Shown: positions 52,053-60,902 of the stretch, piece by piece | Position numbering within the stretch: the stretch's first letter is position 1 | How the letters are laid out: every line of letters starts with the position of its first letter | NCBI GenBank assembly: GCA_949291555.1 | Contig: CASEWE010000004.1 | Coordinates: forward strand, 62,001-126,000 | Length of the DNA stretch: 64,000 bases | Reading direction: 5' to 3' | DNA from: an uncultured Bacteroidales bacterium | GTDB taxonomy: Bacteria; Bacteroidota; Bacteroidia; Bacteroidales; P3 | Position numbers and translations under genes: made by a program | The notes under the pieces: generated by a model | What the model saw: the letters and a program-made list of their open reading frames with translations, nothing else | Told to the model about the DNA's origin: nothing | The model's database searches: none

Positions 52053-53237
52053 TCAGGGCGTTTGTTCCCCCGCGTGCAAGTCGAACACGGCGGCAACCGG
52101 CCTGTGGTCGGAATAATCCACCTTGGAAGTGGAGAAAGACAGCACCTGCAACGGTCCTTTGGCAAAGATGTAGTCGATCCGGTAGGACGGGTATTTCCCT
52201 TGGTAGGATTGCCCCATTCCGCTGCCCGCTTCCACGAAAGCATCTTGGAACCCGGCCCGGCGGAAGGAAAAGCAGGCATAGGAGACAGGGTGGTCGTTCA
52301 TGTCCCCGCATACAATCTTCCTTTCAGGAGCCCCCTCTTGCCGGGCATGGCGGAGAATGTGCCGGATCTGTTCTTCGCGCTTGCAGGTGGCCCGTTTCAT
52401 TTTCCGAAGCATCCGCATGGAGCCTTGCCGGTAAGTCGCGCTTTTGGAAAAACCGGGCGAGGAAAGCGAGGACACGAAACGCGCGTCCGCTTGGTCGAAA
52501 CGGTAGGAGGCGAGGTGCATGTCGTACACCCGCAGCGTGTCTTTCCCGATGACGATGTCGGCAAAGACGATATCCTGGCGGGAGAGGCCTTCTATCGTTC
52601 CCTGCCGCACGATTGGATGGCGGGAATAGATGCGATTCCCGTAGAAGAAGCCTTTTCCGGATTGCGGCTGCGTGGAATAGCGGTATCCCGCCCGCCGCAT
52701 TTGCGGGGTGGAGGAGAAGGCGCCGTCTTTGCTTTCGAAATATTCCTGCATGCAGACGATGTCGGCGTCCTGATCTTCGAGGAAATCGAGCAGCTGGTCT
52801 TTCAAGACGCCCCGCCGGGAGTCCGGGCTGGAGTAATAATCGAACAGGTGCACGTTGTAGGAGAGGAGCTTCATCCGTCCCGGCTCCCGCCATTGGCTGC
52901 TTTGCATCTCAGCCTGCCCCCCGAAGCGCACGAAAGCCCGGATGTTCGCGTAATTGACCAGCATGCAGGCAACAAAGACCAGCCCTCTGGCTTGCCGGAG
53001 GACAAGCAAGTAGGCGGCAGCGAGGATGAAGTTGGCCGCCAGCAAGGCAGGGAACGCGAAACCGATCAGGGAAGGGAAGTAGGCTTTATGGGGAGGAATG
53101 AACGGCACGAGCGAGCAAAAAGCCAAGGCTGCGGCAACCGTCCCGCACAGGAAAAAGACCGCGTTCCCGAAAAAGCCGCTTTTTTTCCGCTTTTTCCCGG
53201 TCTTTTTCCCGCTTGCCTGTAGCTTCTCCTTCTTCAT
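52053..53237 (-). CDS. Endonuclease/exonuclease/phosphatase (EEP) family membrane protein
   Basis: A 394-residue protein: a very basic N-terminus (KKxKKRKKS), about three membrane helices (24-45, 55-80, 82-95) and an EEP catalytic domain from about 120. The catalytic motifs are LSYNVHLFDYY, CMQEYF, YDMHLASYRFD, GDMNDHP, RIDYIFAKG and DHRPVAAVF. The domain family includes nucleases and phosphodiesterases; the substrate is unknown. A basic insert (TYRQGSMRMLRKMKRATCKREEQIR) lies before the GDMN motif, but similar inserts occur in relatives. It is downstream of a rhomboid-tail-like gene, a pairing that resembles the rhomboid-EEP neighbours seen in Bacteroidota. Confidence 0.85.
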   Translation of the reverse strand: MKKEKLQASGKKTGKKRKKSGFFGNAVFFLCGTVAAALAFCSLVPFIPPHKAYFPSLIGFAFPALLAANFILAAAYLLVLRQARGLVFVACMLVNYANIRAFVRFGGQAEMQSSQWREPGRMKLLSYNVHLFDYYSSPDSRRGVLKDQLLDFLEDQDADIVCMQEYFESKDGAFSSTPQMRRAGYRYSTQPQSGKGFFYGNRIYSRHPIVRQGTIEGLSRQDIVFADIVIGKDTLRVYDMHLASYRFDQADARFVSSLSSPGFSKSATYRQGSMRMLRKMKRATCKREEQIRHILRHARQEGAPERKIVCGDMNDHPVSYACFSFRRAGFQDAFVEAGSGMGQSYQGKYPSYRIDYIFAKGPLQVLSFSTSKVDYSDHRPVAAVFDLHAGEQTP

Positions 53238-53269
53238 CTGCTAATCTTTTCCGCTTGCACGGGCCGCCG

Positions 53270-53500
53270 TCATTGCGCGAACCCGCTTTTGCTGTAAGCC
53301 TCCAGGAAGGCTTTCTCGTCCTTGCTGAGCTTGTCGAAACCGGTTTTCCGGCCCTTTTCTATCAGTGCCAAGGCCTTCTCGGTCTGCTCGTTCTTGATTC
53401 GGTTGTAGGTGTAGTCGTCTACCTTTTTTCCCGACAAGTCCTCGAAACGGAGCCTTTTGCGGGAAAAACAGGCGAAAAAACGGGAGAAGAAACCGGACAT
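53270..53500 (-). CDS. Small protein resembling the C-terminal tail of a rhomboid protease
   Basis: A 76-residue soluble protein. The C-terminal half (NRIKNEQTEKALALIEKGRK then GFDKLSKDEKAFLEAYS) resembles the DUF6576-type cytoplasmic tail found at the end of Bacteroidota rhomboid proteases (pattern YNRxK...ILDKISKSGYxSLTxEEK). The membrane domain is absent, and no upstream remnant of it is seen before the divergent promoter region. Its place 32 bases before the EEP gene matches that of the rhomboid gene in relatives. It is either a truncated relic or a stand-alone domain; the family link is my pattern match. Confidence 0.55.
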   Translation of the reverse strand: MSGFFSRFFACFSRKRLRFEDLSGKKVDDYTYNRIKNEQTEKALALIEKGRKTGFDKLSKDEKAFLEAYSKSGFAQ

Positions 53501-53538
53501 GGCGTTTTTTTTTGTGAAAGCTGCTGCGAAGGCCGCTG

Positions 53539-53572
53539 CGAAGATACGAAAATTGGATTTCCCTTACCTTTG
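53539..53572. promoter_or_regulatory. Divergent promoter boxes
   Basis: On the plus strand TACCTTTG at 53565-53572 (exact TAnnTTTG) points at the acyl-CoA reductase gene. On the minus strand TATCTTCG at 53546-53539 (one mismatch) points at the small rhomboid-tail gene, about 40 bases from its ATG. Confidence 0.5.
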
Positions 53573-53637
53573 CTTTTCTTACAGGCCGTCCCTTTTTCCA
53601 CGATTGCCCATTGCGGCAAAAGGGGCAGGCGGTCGCA

Positions 53638-54867
53638 ATGCGAATGCTTATGGAAAAGAACGCAGCCGGGATTTCTTCCTTTGCGGATCCGGCCATGGAG
53701 AAACGGATAATGGAAAAACGGATAGAGGCTTTCGCCGGCCTGGGCCGGTACATGGCCTGCGCCGGGAGCGACCCGGAATTTGAAACCGTGATGCGCAAAG
53801 CCCGGGGCGTGAACCCGTTCTTCGAGCGGGAAAATATCCTGCGGGCCCTTTCGGCCTGGGCCGGGAACCTTGAAGCGGGGAAGCTTGCCGCATGGATAAG
53901 CCCGTACCGGGAATACCTTCCGAAGCGGCTCGACATTGCCGTGGTCATGGCGGGCAATATCCCGGTGGTAGGTTTCCATGATTACTTGTGCGTGCTGCTT
54001 TCGGGCAATTCGTTCCAAGGGAAGCTTTCTTCCAAAGATCCCTTTCTCCTGCCTTTCCTGCATGCCAAGCTCCGTCAGATGGCCCCGGCCGGATCGGGAT
54101 TGGGGGAAGACAGTCCCGACCCGGCACGCTTCACCGAAGGCAAAGTGGAGGACTTCTCGGCCATTATCGCTACCGGGAGCGGGAACACGTTCCGCTATTT
54201 CGAGCATTATTTCGGCAAATACCCCCACCTGCTGCGGAAGAACCGGACTTCCTGCGCGGTCTTGGACGGGAAGGAAAGCGTTTCCGACCTGGAAGGCCTT
54301 TGCGACGACATCCTTTCGTATTTCGGCCTCGGTTGCCGGAATGTTTCCAAGCTGTACGTGCCCGAAGCTTATGATTTCGCCGCCTTGTCCCGCTTGTTGG
54401 CCGAACGCGGGGCGCGGCTGATGGAAAACGCTCCCTACCGGGACAATTACGACTACCGCAAATCCCTTTTCATCGTCAATCGCACCCCCTTCATCGATAC
54501 CGGTTCGTGCCTGCTGGCCGAATCCCGTTCCATGGCTTCGCCCATGGCGGCGATTTACTACCAGTATTACCGCGACGCCGGCAGCCTGCAAGAAGAACTC
54601 CGCATGAGAGCGGAGGAACTGCAATGCAGGGTGGGCAAGGGGGGAGTGCCTTTCGGCCGGGCCCAGTCTCCCGCCCTGGCCGATTACGCGGACGGGGTCG
54701 ACACGCTGGCATTCCTTTGCAGTCTGGCCTGTCCCGCTCCGGCAGGGACGTTTTCGGGCGAAAGCGGGGGAGAACGGAGGGGAGAGCCGGGCCGCGGTTC
54801 CTGCCCGGAGGCGGAAAACGGCGAAGGGAAGGGCGAAACGAGCGACGAGGCGGGCGGAAAATCTTGA
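53638..54867 (+). CDS. LuxC-family acyl-CoA reductase
   Basis: A 409-residue protein of the acyl-CoA reductase (LuxC, PF05893) type, which would reduce an acyl-CoA or acyl thioester to the aldehyde with NAD(P)H. Conserved stretches include AVVMAGNIPVVGFHDYLCVLLSGN, IATGSGNTFRYFEHYFGKYPHLLRKNRTS and the region with the candidate nucleophile Cys in FGLGCRNVSKLYVP. The start is the ATG at 53638; ATGs at 53644 and 53650 also fit. The last 45 residues are low-complexity Gly/Glu and probably disordered. In relatives it often neighbours a ferredoxin and serC, not seen here. Physiological substrate unknown. Confidence 0.82.
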   Translation: MRMLMEKNAAGISSFADPAMEKRIMEKRIEAFAGLGRYMACAGSDPEFETVMRKARGVNPFFERENILRALSAWAGNLEAGKLAAWISPYREYLPKRLDIAVVMAGNIPVVGFHDYLCVLLSGNSFQGKLSSKDPFLLPFLHAKLRQMAPAGSGLGEDSPDPARFTEGKVEDFSAIIATGSGNTFRYFEHYFGKYPHLLRKNRTSCAVLDGKESVSDLEGLCDDILSYFGLGCRNVSKLYVPEAYDFAALSRLLAERGARLMENAPYRDNYDYRKSLFIVNRTPFIDTGSCLLAESRSMASPMAAIYYQYYRDAGSLQEELRMRAEELQCRVGKGGVPFGRAQSPALADYADGVDTLAFLCSLACPAPAGTFSGESGGERRGEPGRGSCPEAENGEGKGETSDEAGGKS

Positions 54868-54947
54868 ATGTACTCTTTTTAAATAATTGAAAATAAGTAA
54901 TTTAAATATCTTGTTTTGTCGTAATGCACGGAAAATGCGGCAAGTGC

Positions 54948-54978
54948 TTTGCAAAACAAAAAGAAAACACTAATTTTG
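54948..54978 (+). promoter_or_regulatory. Full-consensus promoter for L31
   Basis: TTTG at 54948-54951, a 19-base spacer, and TAATTTTG at 54971-54978. This is the best match to the Bacteroidota TTTG-N19-TAnnTTTG promoter in the window. It sits in an AT-rich stretch (about 54870-54980) unlike its surroundings, with 25 bases to the ATG. Confidence 0.75.
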
Positions 54979-55003
54979 CGGCCTTAAAAACAGAGATTCT
55001 GCC

Positions 55004-55276
55004 ATGAAGAAAGAGATTCACCCGAAAGATTACCGTTTAGTCGTGTTCAAAGACATGTCGAACGACTATGCGTTCCTTTGCAAATCGACCGTGCAGGCAA
55101 AAGATACCATCCAATGGGAAGACGGAAATGAATACCCCCTTGTCAAGCTGGAAATTTCCAGCGCGTCGCACCCTTTCTTCACGGGAAAGGTAAAACTGGT
55201 GGATACCGCCGGCCGTGTCGACAAGTTCATGAGCAAGTACAAGAACCAGCTCGAAAAGAAAAAAGCGGCGAAATAA
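55004..55276 (+). CDS. rpmE2: 50S ribosomal protein L31 type B
   Basis: A 90-residue ribosomal protein. It begins [20 protein letters not shown] and has the family stretch [23 protein letters not shown]. It has only one Cys (26) and lacks the zinc-binding Cys set of type A L31, so it is the zinc-independent form. The tail is Lys-rich. It has its own strong promoter and a terminator. Confidence 0.94.
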   Translation: MKKEIHPKDYRLVVFKDMSNDYAFLCKSTVQAKDTIQWEDGNEYPLVKLEISSASHPFFTGKVKLVDTAGRVDKFMSKYKNQLEKKKAAK

Positions 55277-55317
55277 TGCCGGTAAACCGGAGAGGATGCA
55301 GCCTGCATCCGGAAGGA

Positions 55318-55353
55318 AGAGGGCGGGAGTCGGGCGAGACTTCCGCTCTTTTT
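55318..55353 (+). terminator. Intrinsic terminator after L31
   Basis: AGAG (55318-55321) and CGGGAGTC (55324-55331) pair with GACTTCCG (55338-55345) and CTCT (55346-55349), with a 2-base bulge and one G-U pair. Five Ts follow at 55349-55353. A second hairpin, GGATGC / GCATCC, lies just upstream. Confidence 0.7.
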
Positions 55354-55415
55354 GCATATAGGCGGCAGGTGCATGCGCGCATCGGGCATCCCTGCTGCGG
55401 AAAAGATAATGGAAA

Positions 55416-56669
55416 ATGGAATACCTTTTGTGCGATGAACCTTCGGTGCGGGAGGAACTGCTTCCCTTCACGTTTACCCGGCCGGTAGCCTTGCTGCGGG
55501 TCGGTATCGGCACTTTGCAGGAAAAATGGAACGCTTGGCTTGGTCCGGATTGCGGTTTCTCGACCCCTTCCTACCTCAAAGCCAAGTTCCCGGCCAGGCT
55601 TCCGGCCGGGGCGGGCGCGGAGCAGCGCGTCTTGCTCGTGAATGCCTCCTTTGTTCCCGACCAGGCCCTGTCCGAGGCTTTGGCGGGTTTGGCCGAAGAC
55701 GAAGTCCTGCAGTGCCAAGGCGCCTGGGTGGCGTTTTGGGAAAAAACCGGGAACATCGGCGACTGGGAAAGCGGCTTCTGTCTTTCTGGCAGAAGAGTCC
55801 GGGAGTATCTGGGAAAATGCCTGCAAATACGTCATCCATGGGACATCTTCACTGCCAACGGCAAGCAAATTGAGCAGGATTTGGCATGCCTGATGCGCGG
55901 GAAACCTTTCGGCGAACCCGAGGGGACGGGAATCGGCCGCTTGGGGCGGTTCCCGGTGCTGGCGGAAGAAGGGGCGAGGGTGGATTATTCCTTGCTCGAT
56001 ACGACCGAAGGCCCCATCTATCTGGGCAGGAATACGCGGATCATGCCAGGATGCTACGTGCAAGGCCCTTTGGCTTTGTGCGAAGGGAGCCTGATCAAGC
56101 CGGGCGCGAAAATTCATGGCGGCAACACTTTCGGGCCCTTCTGCAAAGTGGCCGGGGAAGTGGAAAACACCGTCATGATCGGCTATAGCAACAAGGCGCA
56201 CGATGGCTTTCTGGGCGATTCCGTCATCGGTGAGTGGTGCAACCTGGGGGCCGGCACCAACAATTCCAACCTGAAGAACGATTATTCGCCGGTACGGGTA
56301 TGGAGTTACGCCCGGGAAAGTTTCGTCAAGACCGGGTTGCAGTTCTGCGGGCTTTTCATGGGCGACCATTCCAAAAGCGCCATCGGCACGCAATTCAACA
56401 CGGGGACCGTGGTAGGGGTAGGCGCCAATGTCTTCGCTTCCGGGTTCCCGAAAAACTTCATCCCTTCTTTCACTTGGGGAAAGGAAACCTACCGGGTGGA
56501 AAGGGCCATTGAAACCGCCAGGACGGTATGGGCCCGGAGGGGCAAGGTCTTCGACGAGGCCGAAGCCGCCATCCTGGTATCGATTCACGAACAAACCACC
56601 GGAAACCGGGAGCGTTCCCAGCGCGAAGACCGGCTTTCCGGATCAAGCCTGCCTGAGGCAGGAAAGTAA
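55416..56669 (+). CDS. GlmU-like sugar nucleotidyltransferase/acyltransferase (Bacteroidota alternative type)
   Basis: A 417-residue protein matching by pattern the alternative GlmU family of Bacteroidota, expected to act in UDP-GlcNAc synthesis or a related sugar-nucleotide step. The N-terminal half (LCDEPSVREELLPFTFTRPVALLRVGIGTL... EKW) is a diverged nucleotidyltransferase domain. The C-terminal half is a left-handed beta helix (IYLGRNTRIMPGCYVQGPLALCEGSLIKPGAKIHGGNTFGPFCKVAGEVENTV, then IGEWCNLGAGTNNSNLKNDY), with the strongly conserved GAGTNNSNLKNDY. lon follows after 4 bases, as in many relatives. Confidence 0.85.
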   Translation: MEYLLCDEPSVREELLPFTFTRPVALLRVGIGTLQEKWNAWLGPDCGFSTPSYLKAKFPARLPAGAGAEQRVLLVNASFVPDQALSEALAGLAEDEVLQCQGAWVAFWEKTGNIGDWESGFCLSGRRVREYLGKCLQIRHPWDIFTANGKQIEQDLACLMRGKPFGEPEGTGIGRLGRFPVLAEEGARVDYSLLDTTEGPIYLGRNTRIMPGCYVQGPLALCEGSLIKPGAKIHGGNTFGPFCKVAGEVENTVMIGYSNKAHDGFLGDSVIGEWCNLGAGTNNSNLKNDYSPVRVWSYARESFVKTGLQFCGLFMGDHSKSAIGTQFNTGTVVGVGANVFASGFPKNFIPSFTWGKETYRVERAIETARTVWARRGKVFDEAEAAILVSIHEQTTGNRERSQREDRLSGSSLPEAGK

Positions 56670-56673
56670 AACT

Positions 56674-59103
56674 ATGGCAAAGAATAAAATCAACGATTTG
56701 CTCGCAAGCCTGGCTTCGCTCGATGGTGAAGCCGAATTCATTCCGCTTATCGGGAAAGAGGAAGAGGCGCACTTGCAGCAAGCCGATATTCCCGAATCGC
56801 TGCCGGTGCTCCCGGTGCGCAACAATGTGCTGTTTCCCGGTTCGGTCCTGCCCATCACGCTGACCCGGAACAAGTCCATCGCCCTGATCAAGGAGCATTA
56901 CAAGAACCGGACTCCCATCGGGGTTTTCGCCCAGCGGCACAAGGAAAACGAGGATCCCGCGTTCGAGGACCTTTACGCGGTAGGGACGATGGCCAACATC
57001 CTCAAGACCCTGAAAATGCCCGATGGCAGCACTACCGTCATCATACAAGGCACCCGCCGGGTGAAAATCGAGCGGGTGGTACGCCAGCTCCCTTACATGC
57101 AGGCGGAAGTTTCCCCGTACAATGACTCCCGCCAGGAGCCGGATTCTTCCAACACCCGGGCCTTGCTGGGTTCCGTGCGCGACCTGTTCTCGAAAGTGGT
57201 GAAGCTTTCCAACCGGATTCCTCAGGAATCGCTTTTTGCCGTCCAGAACATCGAAAGCGCCGATTTCCTTATCTATTTCATTGCCGCCGGACTGGAAATC
57301 GATATCGAGGAAAAGCAGACCTTGCTCGAAAAGACCTCGCTCGAAGAGCGGGCTTTCGCCCTGATGAATTTCCTCAACCGGAACAAGCAGATGCTCGAGC
57401 TCAAGCGCAAGATCGAAACCAAGGTGGAAGCCGGCATCTCCAAGCAGCAGAAAGAGTTTTTCCTCAACCAGCAGCTGAAGACCATCCAGGAGGAACTGGG
57501 CGGTTCCACCGAGCAGGAAGTCCAGGAACTGTTAGAGAAAGGCGAGAAGAAGAAATGGAGCCCGGAAGTCAAGGCCCATTTCGACAAGGAAGTGAAGAAG
57601 CTGCAGCGGACCCACAGCATGAGTCCCGATTATTCGGTGCAGCTGAACTACCTGAACGTGCTGGTGGACTTGCCCTGGAACCAGTACAGCCAGGACCAGT
57701 ACGATTTGGACAAGGCGCGGAAAGTCTTGGACAAAGACCATTACGGCTTGGAAAAAGTCAAGGAACGGATCCTCTCCTACATGGCCGTGCTCCAGCTTCG
57801 GGGCGACATGAAAGCCCCGATCCTCTGCCTGACCGGTCCTCCGGGGGTAGGGAAGACTTCCTTGGGGAAATCCATCGCCAAGGCCATGGGGCGTTCGTAT
57901 GTGCGCATGTCCTTGGGCGGGCTGCACGACGAGTCCGAAATCCGGGGGCACCGCAAGACTTATATCGGCGCCATGCCCGGCCGGATCATCCAAGGCATGA
58001 AAAAGGCCGGGACTTCCAATCCGGTATTCATGCTCGATGAAATCGACAAGATTTCGGGCATGACCATCAACGGCGACCCTTCGGCCGCTTTGCTCGAACT
58101 GCTCGACCCGGAACAGAACAAGGCTTTCCACGATAATTTCATCGAAGTGGACTACGACCTTTCGCACGTGCTGTTCATCGCCACGGCCAATACGCTTTCC
58201 TCCCTTCATCCCGCCTTGCTCGACCGGATGGAAATCATCGAAGTGCCCAGCTACGTGATGGACGAGAAAGTGGAAATCTGCAAGCGCCATTTGATTCCCA
58301 AGCAGCTGAAGGAGCATGGCATGAAGGCCCGCGACATGGCTTTCCCCGAGCCGATGATCCGCTACCTTGCCGGGGAATACACCCGCGAGTCGGGCGTGCG
58401 CCAATTGGAAAAATGCGTGGCCGGCATCGTGCGGGAACGGGCCAAACGCATGGTTTCGGCCGATCCGCTCGTGAAGAAAGAGGGCAGACGGCTGACCAAG
58501 GATTTCATCAAGGCGGCCTTGGGGATTCCTTTATATGCCGAACCGGAGATGCTGGAAAAGGACATGGCCGGCGTGGTTACCGGCCTGGCCTGGACCCGGG
58601 TAGGCGGAGAGGTGCTTTTTGTCGAAGCGGCTATCGCGCCGGGGAAAGGCGAGCTTTCCATGACTGGGAACCTGGGAAAAGTAATGCAGGAATCGGCCAC
58701 CTTGGCATTGTCCTACATCAAAGCCAATGCCCGCAAGCTGGGCATCAGCCAGCGCCAGCTCAACAATACGCGCGTGTTCATCCATGTGCCCGAGGGCGCT
58801 ACCCCGAAAGACGGCCCTTCGGCGGGCATTGCCATCTTCACGGCTTTGGTTTCCGCCTACCGGAAGCAGCCCGTGCGCAAAACGGTCGCCATGACGGGGG
58901 AAATCACCCTCCGGGGGCAAGTCTCGCCCATCGGCGGGGTGCGGGAAAAGCTGCTGGCCGCCAAGCGGGCCGGCATCACCGATGTTGTCTTGTGCCGGCA
59001 GAACCAAGCCCAGGTGGAAGATATTCCGGAATTGTACAAGGAAGGCCTCCGCATCCATTACGTGGAGAAAGTGGAAGACGTGCTCGAATGGGCTTTGGCC
59101 TGA
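56674..59103 (+). CDS. lon: ATP-dependent protease Lon
   Basis: Cytoplasmic AAA+ serine protease for damaged and regulatory proteins. From the ATG at 56674 it has 809 residues. Substrate-binding N-domain ([20 protein letters not shown]), Walker [12 protein letters not shown] near residue 388, Walker [11 protein letters not shown], and the protease domain with Ser716 in [11 protein letters not shown] and Lys759 in [11 protein letters not shown]. The dyad spacing equals that in E. coli Lon. An in-frame opening further upstream lies inside the GlmU-like gene. Confidence 0.97.
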   Translation: MAKNKINDLLASLASLDGEAEFIPLIGKEEEAHLQQADIPESLPVLPVRNNVLFPGSVLPITLTRNKSIALIKEHYKNRTPIGVFAQRHKENEDPAFEDLYAVGTMANILKTLKMPDGSTTVIIQGTRRVKIERVVRQLPYMQAEVSPYNDSRQEPDSSNTRALLGSVRDLFSKVVKLSNRIPQESLFAVQNIESADFLIYFIAAGLEIDIEEKQTLLEKTSLEERAFALMNFLNRNKQMLELKRKIETKVEAGISKQQKEFFLNQQLKTIQEELGGSTEQEVQELLEKGEKKKWSPEVKAHFDKEVKKLQRTHSMSPDYSVQLNYLNVLVDLPWNQYSQDQYDLDKARKVLDKDHYGLEKVKERILSYMAVLQLRGDMKAPILCLTGPPGVGKTSLGKSIAKAMGRSYVRMSLGGLHDESEIRGHRKTYIGAMPGRIIQGMKKAGTSNPVFMLDEIDKISGMTINGDPSAALLELLDPEQNKAFHDNFIEVDYDLSHVLFIATANTLSSLHPALLDRMEIIEVPSYVMDEKVEICKRHLIPKQLKEHGMKARDMAFPEPMIRYLAGEYTRESGVRQLEKCVAGIVRERAKRMVSADPLVKKEGRRLTKDFIKAALGIPLYAEPEMLEKDMAGVVTGLAWTRVGGEVLFVEAAIAPGKGELSMTGNLGKVMQESATLALSYIKANARKLGISQRQLNNTRVFIHVPEGATPKDGPSAGIAIFTALVSAYRKQPVRKTVAMTGEITLRGQVSPIGGVREKLLAAKRAGITDVVLCRQNQAQVEDIPELYKEGLRIHYVEKVEDVLEWALA

Positions 59104-59111
59104 TTCCTCCG

Positions 59112-59139
59112 TGCTTCAGAGAGGAAGAAGCATTTTTTT
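59112..59139 (+). terminator. Terminator after lon
   Basis: TGCTTC (59112-59117) pairs with GAAGCA (59127-59132), followed by seven Ts (59133-59139). A competing TTCCTC / GAGGAA pairing exists just upstream. The short stem makes this moderate. Confidence 0.6.
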
Positions 59140-59151
59140 ACGGGCGGTTGC

Positions 59152-59181
59152 TTGTTTGTTTGAAAAAAAAACTTAACTTAG
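59152..59181 (+). promoter_or_regulatory. Promoter for the T9SS cargo gene
   Basis: TTG at 59152-59154 and, 19 bases later, TAACTTAG at 59174-59181 (one mismatch from TAnnTTTG). It leaves about 57 bases before the ATG at 59239. Confidence 0.45.
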
Positions 59182-59238
59182 CACCCGCTTTCAAAAGCGC
59201 AAAAAAAGAACAACAAACACTAAACAAAACATTTAGCA

Positions 59239-60549
59239 ATGAAGAAAATTGTGGCTCTTGTATGCGCCTTGGGTATCGCAGGGATGGCCAGCGCGCAAAT
59301 CAAACCTGAGACTGCCGGCTTGACCATGCAACGGTCGGGCGTGATGAAAATGGATGCCGCCCCGGTGCTGCATGCCGCCAAAGCCGCTCCCACCGGCATC
59401 GTGATCGACTCGGTTCCGAACGAACCCGTCTTCAACTGGGAGGGTTATTACACGATTACTTGGTTCGGCTTGGTAGACGGGCCGGATCTTTCCGTGGTCG
59501 GCATGGCCAATACGGATATCGTTCCCCTTATCTATGGTTCGTATTTTGCCAGCAGCGTGGCTGGAACGGGCGAAATCGGCTACCGTTTCGCTTCCGGGCA
59601 GGGCAGCTATTACAATATGGCGGGATATTTCCCCAATCTGGCCTACCCGGTAGGGGCTTACGCGCACATGCTCCGTTGCCCCTCCACCAAGTTCCCTGAC
59701 AACGATTCCATGCCGGTATATTTCAAATTGTACAACAGCACGGCGGTTGCGCCCCAGCAGGTCATGGGCGACATCTCGGGCTATAGCAACAATCCCCAGG
59801 CCATGGCCGACGTGGTTTACCCCATCGACCCGGAAAAGCCCTCGGTGATTTCCGAAACCGTGAAATACGAAGTTCCCGAACCGGAAACCATGGGTTCCGG
59901 CGTGGCGGGTCCCGGCTTGATTTACGGATTCAACCATAAGGCTTATTTCCCGCTGGATAATCCCCAGCGTATGGGCGATGACTTCTGCTTGAGCGTCGTG
60001 TTCCCGAACGACGGCGTGAACGATGAATACTGGAATGCCGGTTTCCCCATCCTGACCAGCGAAGGCGGAAGCGAGTTGATCAGCACCAATCCCAATTCGG
60101 TTTATTTCGTTACCGATTTCCAGAAGAACAACTTGTGGGATTCCACGCTGACGGAAAGGCCGGACGGCATGGTGGACGTTTCCTACCAGCCCAACACGCG
60201 GTATGCCATCCTGCCGATGTCCGCCTACTACTTCAGCGATGGTTCCAACCTGAATGCTGAATTCCCGCTCATGCTCTTGTACACCCTCGATGTGGATCTG
60301 GAAAGCCCCAACCCGGTGGACAAGTACGTGAACGTGGCTCCGGTACCGGCTGTTGAGAACGTGACGATCACGGCCATGGAAAGGATTACCCGCGTGGAAT
60401 TGTATTCCATCAACGGTAAACTGATGCAGCAGCTTGCTTGCAACGATGCCAAAGTAAGCCTGAACGTGTCCAACCTCAATAGCGGCATGTACATTGCCAA
60501 GGTGTACACCGATGGCGGCGTGGCTACCAAGAGAATTGTCGTGAAGTAA
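59239..60549 (+). CDS. Secreted protein with type IX secretion C-terminal domain
   Basis: A 436-residue exported protein of unknown function. A signal peptide spans residues 1-19 (MKKIVALVCALGIAGMASA). The last 75 residues form a type A T9SS sorting domain: VAPVPAVENVTI, then VELYSINGKLMQQL, NVSNLNSGMYIAKVYTDGG and a final KRIVVK. The central 340 residues are Tyr-, Asn- and Pro-rich and look beta-structured; no enzyme motif was recognised. It implies a T9SS elsewhere in the genome. It has its own promoter and terminator. Confidence 0.85.
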   Translation: MKKIVALVCALGIAGMASAQIKPETAGLTMQRSGVMKMDAAPVLHAAKAAPTGIVIDSVPNEPVFNWEGYYTITWFGLVDGPDLSVVGMANTDIVPLIYGSYFASSVAGTGEIGYRFASGQGSYYNMAGYFPNLAYPVGAYAHMLRCPSTKFPDNDSMPVYFKLYNSTAVAPQQVMGDISGYSNNPQAMADVVYPIDPEKPSVISETVKYEVPEPETMGSGVAGPGLIYGFNHKAYFPLDNPQRMGDDFCLSVVFPNDGVNDEYWNAGFPILTSEGGSELISTNPNSVYFVTDFQKNNLWDSTLTERPDGMVDVSYQPNTRYAILPMSAYYFSDGSNLNAEFPLMLLYTLDVDLESPNPVDKYVNVAPVPAVENVTITAMERITRVELYSINGKLMQQLACNDAKVSLNVSNLNSGMYIAKVYTDGGVATKRIVVK

Positions 60550-60570
60550 GGAATTCCTTGCTTTGCAGGG

Positions 60571-60603
60571 AAAGGCGGCTCGGGAAACGGGCCGCCTTTT
60601 TTT
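60571..60603 (+). terminator. Terminator after the T9SS cargo gene
   Basis: AAAGGCGGC (60571-60579) pairs with GCCGCCTTT (60591-60599) across an 11-base loop, and a seven-T run ends at 60603. Confidence 0.88.
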
Positions 60604-60835
60604 CATGCTTGCTGCCGAAGAGATCCGGAGGTTTTCTTTTTTCGGGAACGGATTTCCGGGAATAGCTGCCTCCTGTTTCCGGTTAGAATCCCGTTTTTTT
60701 CCCGGGGGAGCGGACTCCGGGCTTGCCGCAAGGAGCGGGGGAGAAGAGAAGCAGTATGGTGTTGTGTTGTGTGCGGAAAGATGAAAGAGGAGTTTCCCGG
60801 AACTTGGCGAGCCGGATTCCGGGAAATTAGCGGGT

Positions 60836-60882
60836 CAAAAAAAAGCTTGTTTTCCCCAGAGGAGACTGGGGAAAACAAGCTT
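60836..60882 (-). terminator. Terminator for the PLP-enzyme gene
   Basis: A perfect 17-bp stem pairs 60843-60859 with 60866-60882 around the loop AGGAGA. On the minus strand it is followed by a U-tract (the A-run at 60837-60844). It lies 20 bases past the stop of the minus-strand gene. Confidence 0.9.
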
Positions 60883-60902
60883 GAAAGGAGAGCGGGTTGT
60901 CC

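Larger units (their letters stand above)
60550..60902. other. 353-base convergent gap
   Basis: Lies between the T9SS cargo gene (plus) and the PLP-enzyme gene (minus). It contains a terminator for each, at 60571-60603 and 60836-60882. About 230 bases between them show no gene or other signal. Confidence 0.65.
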
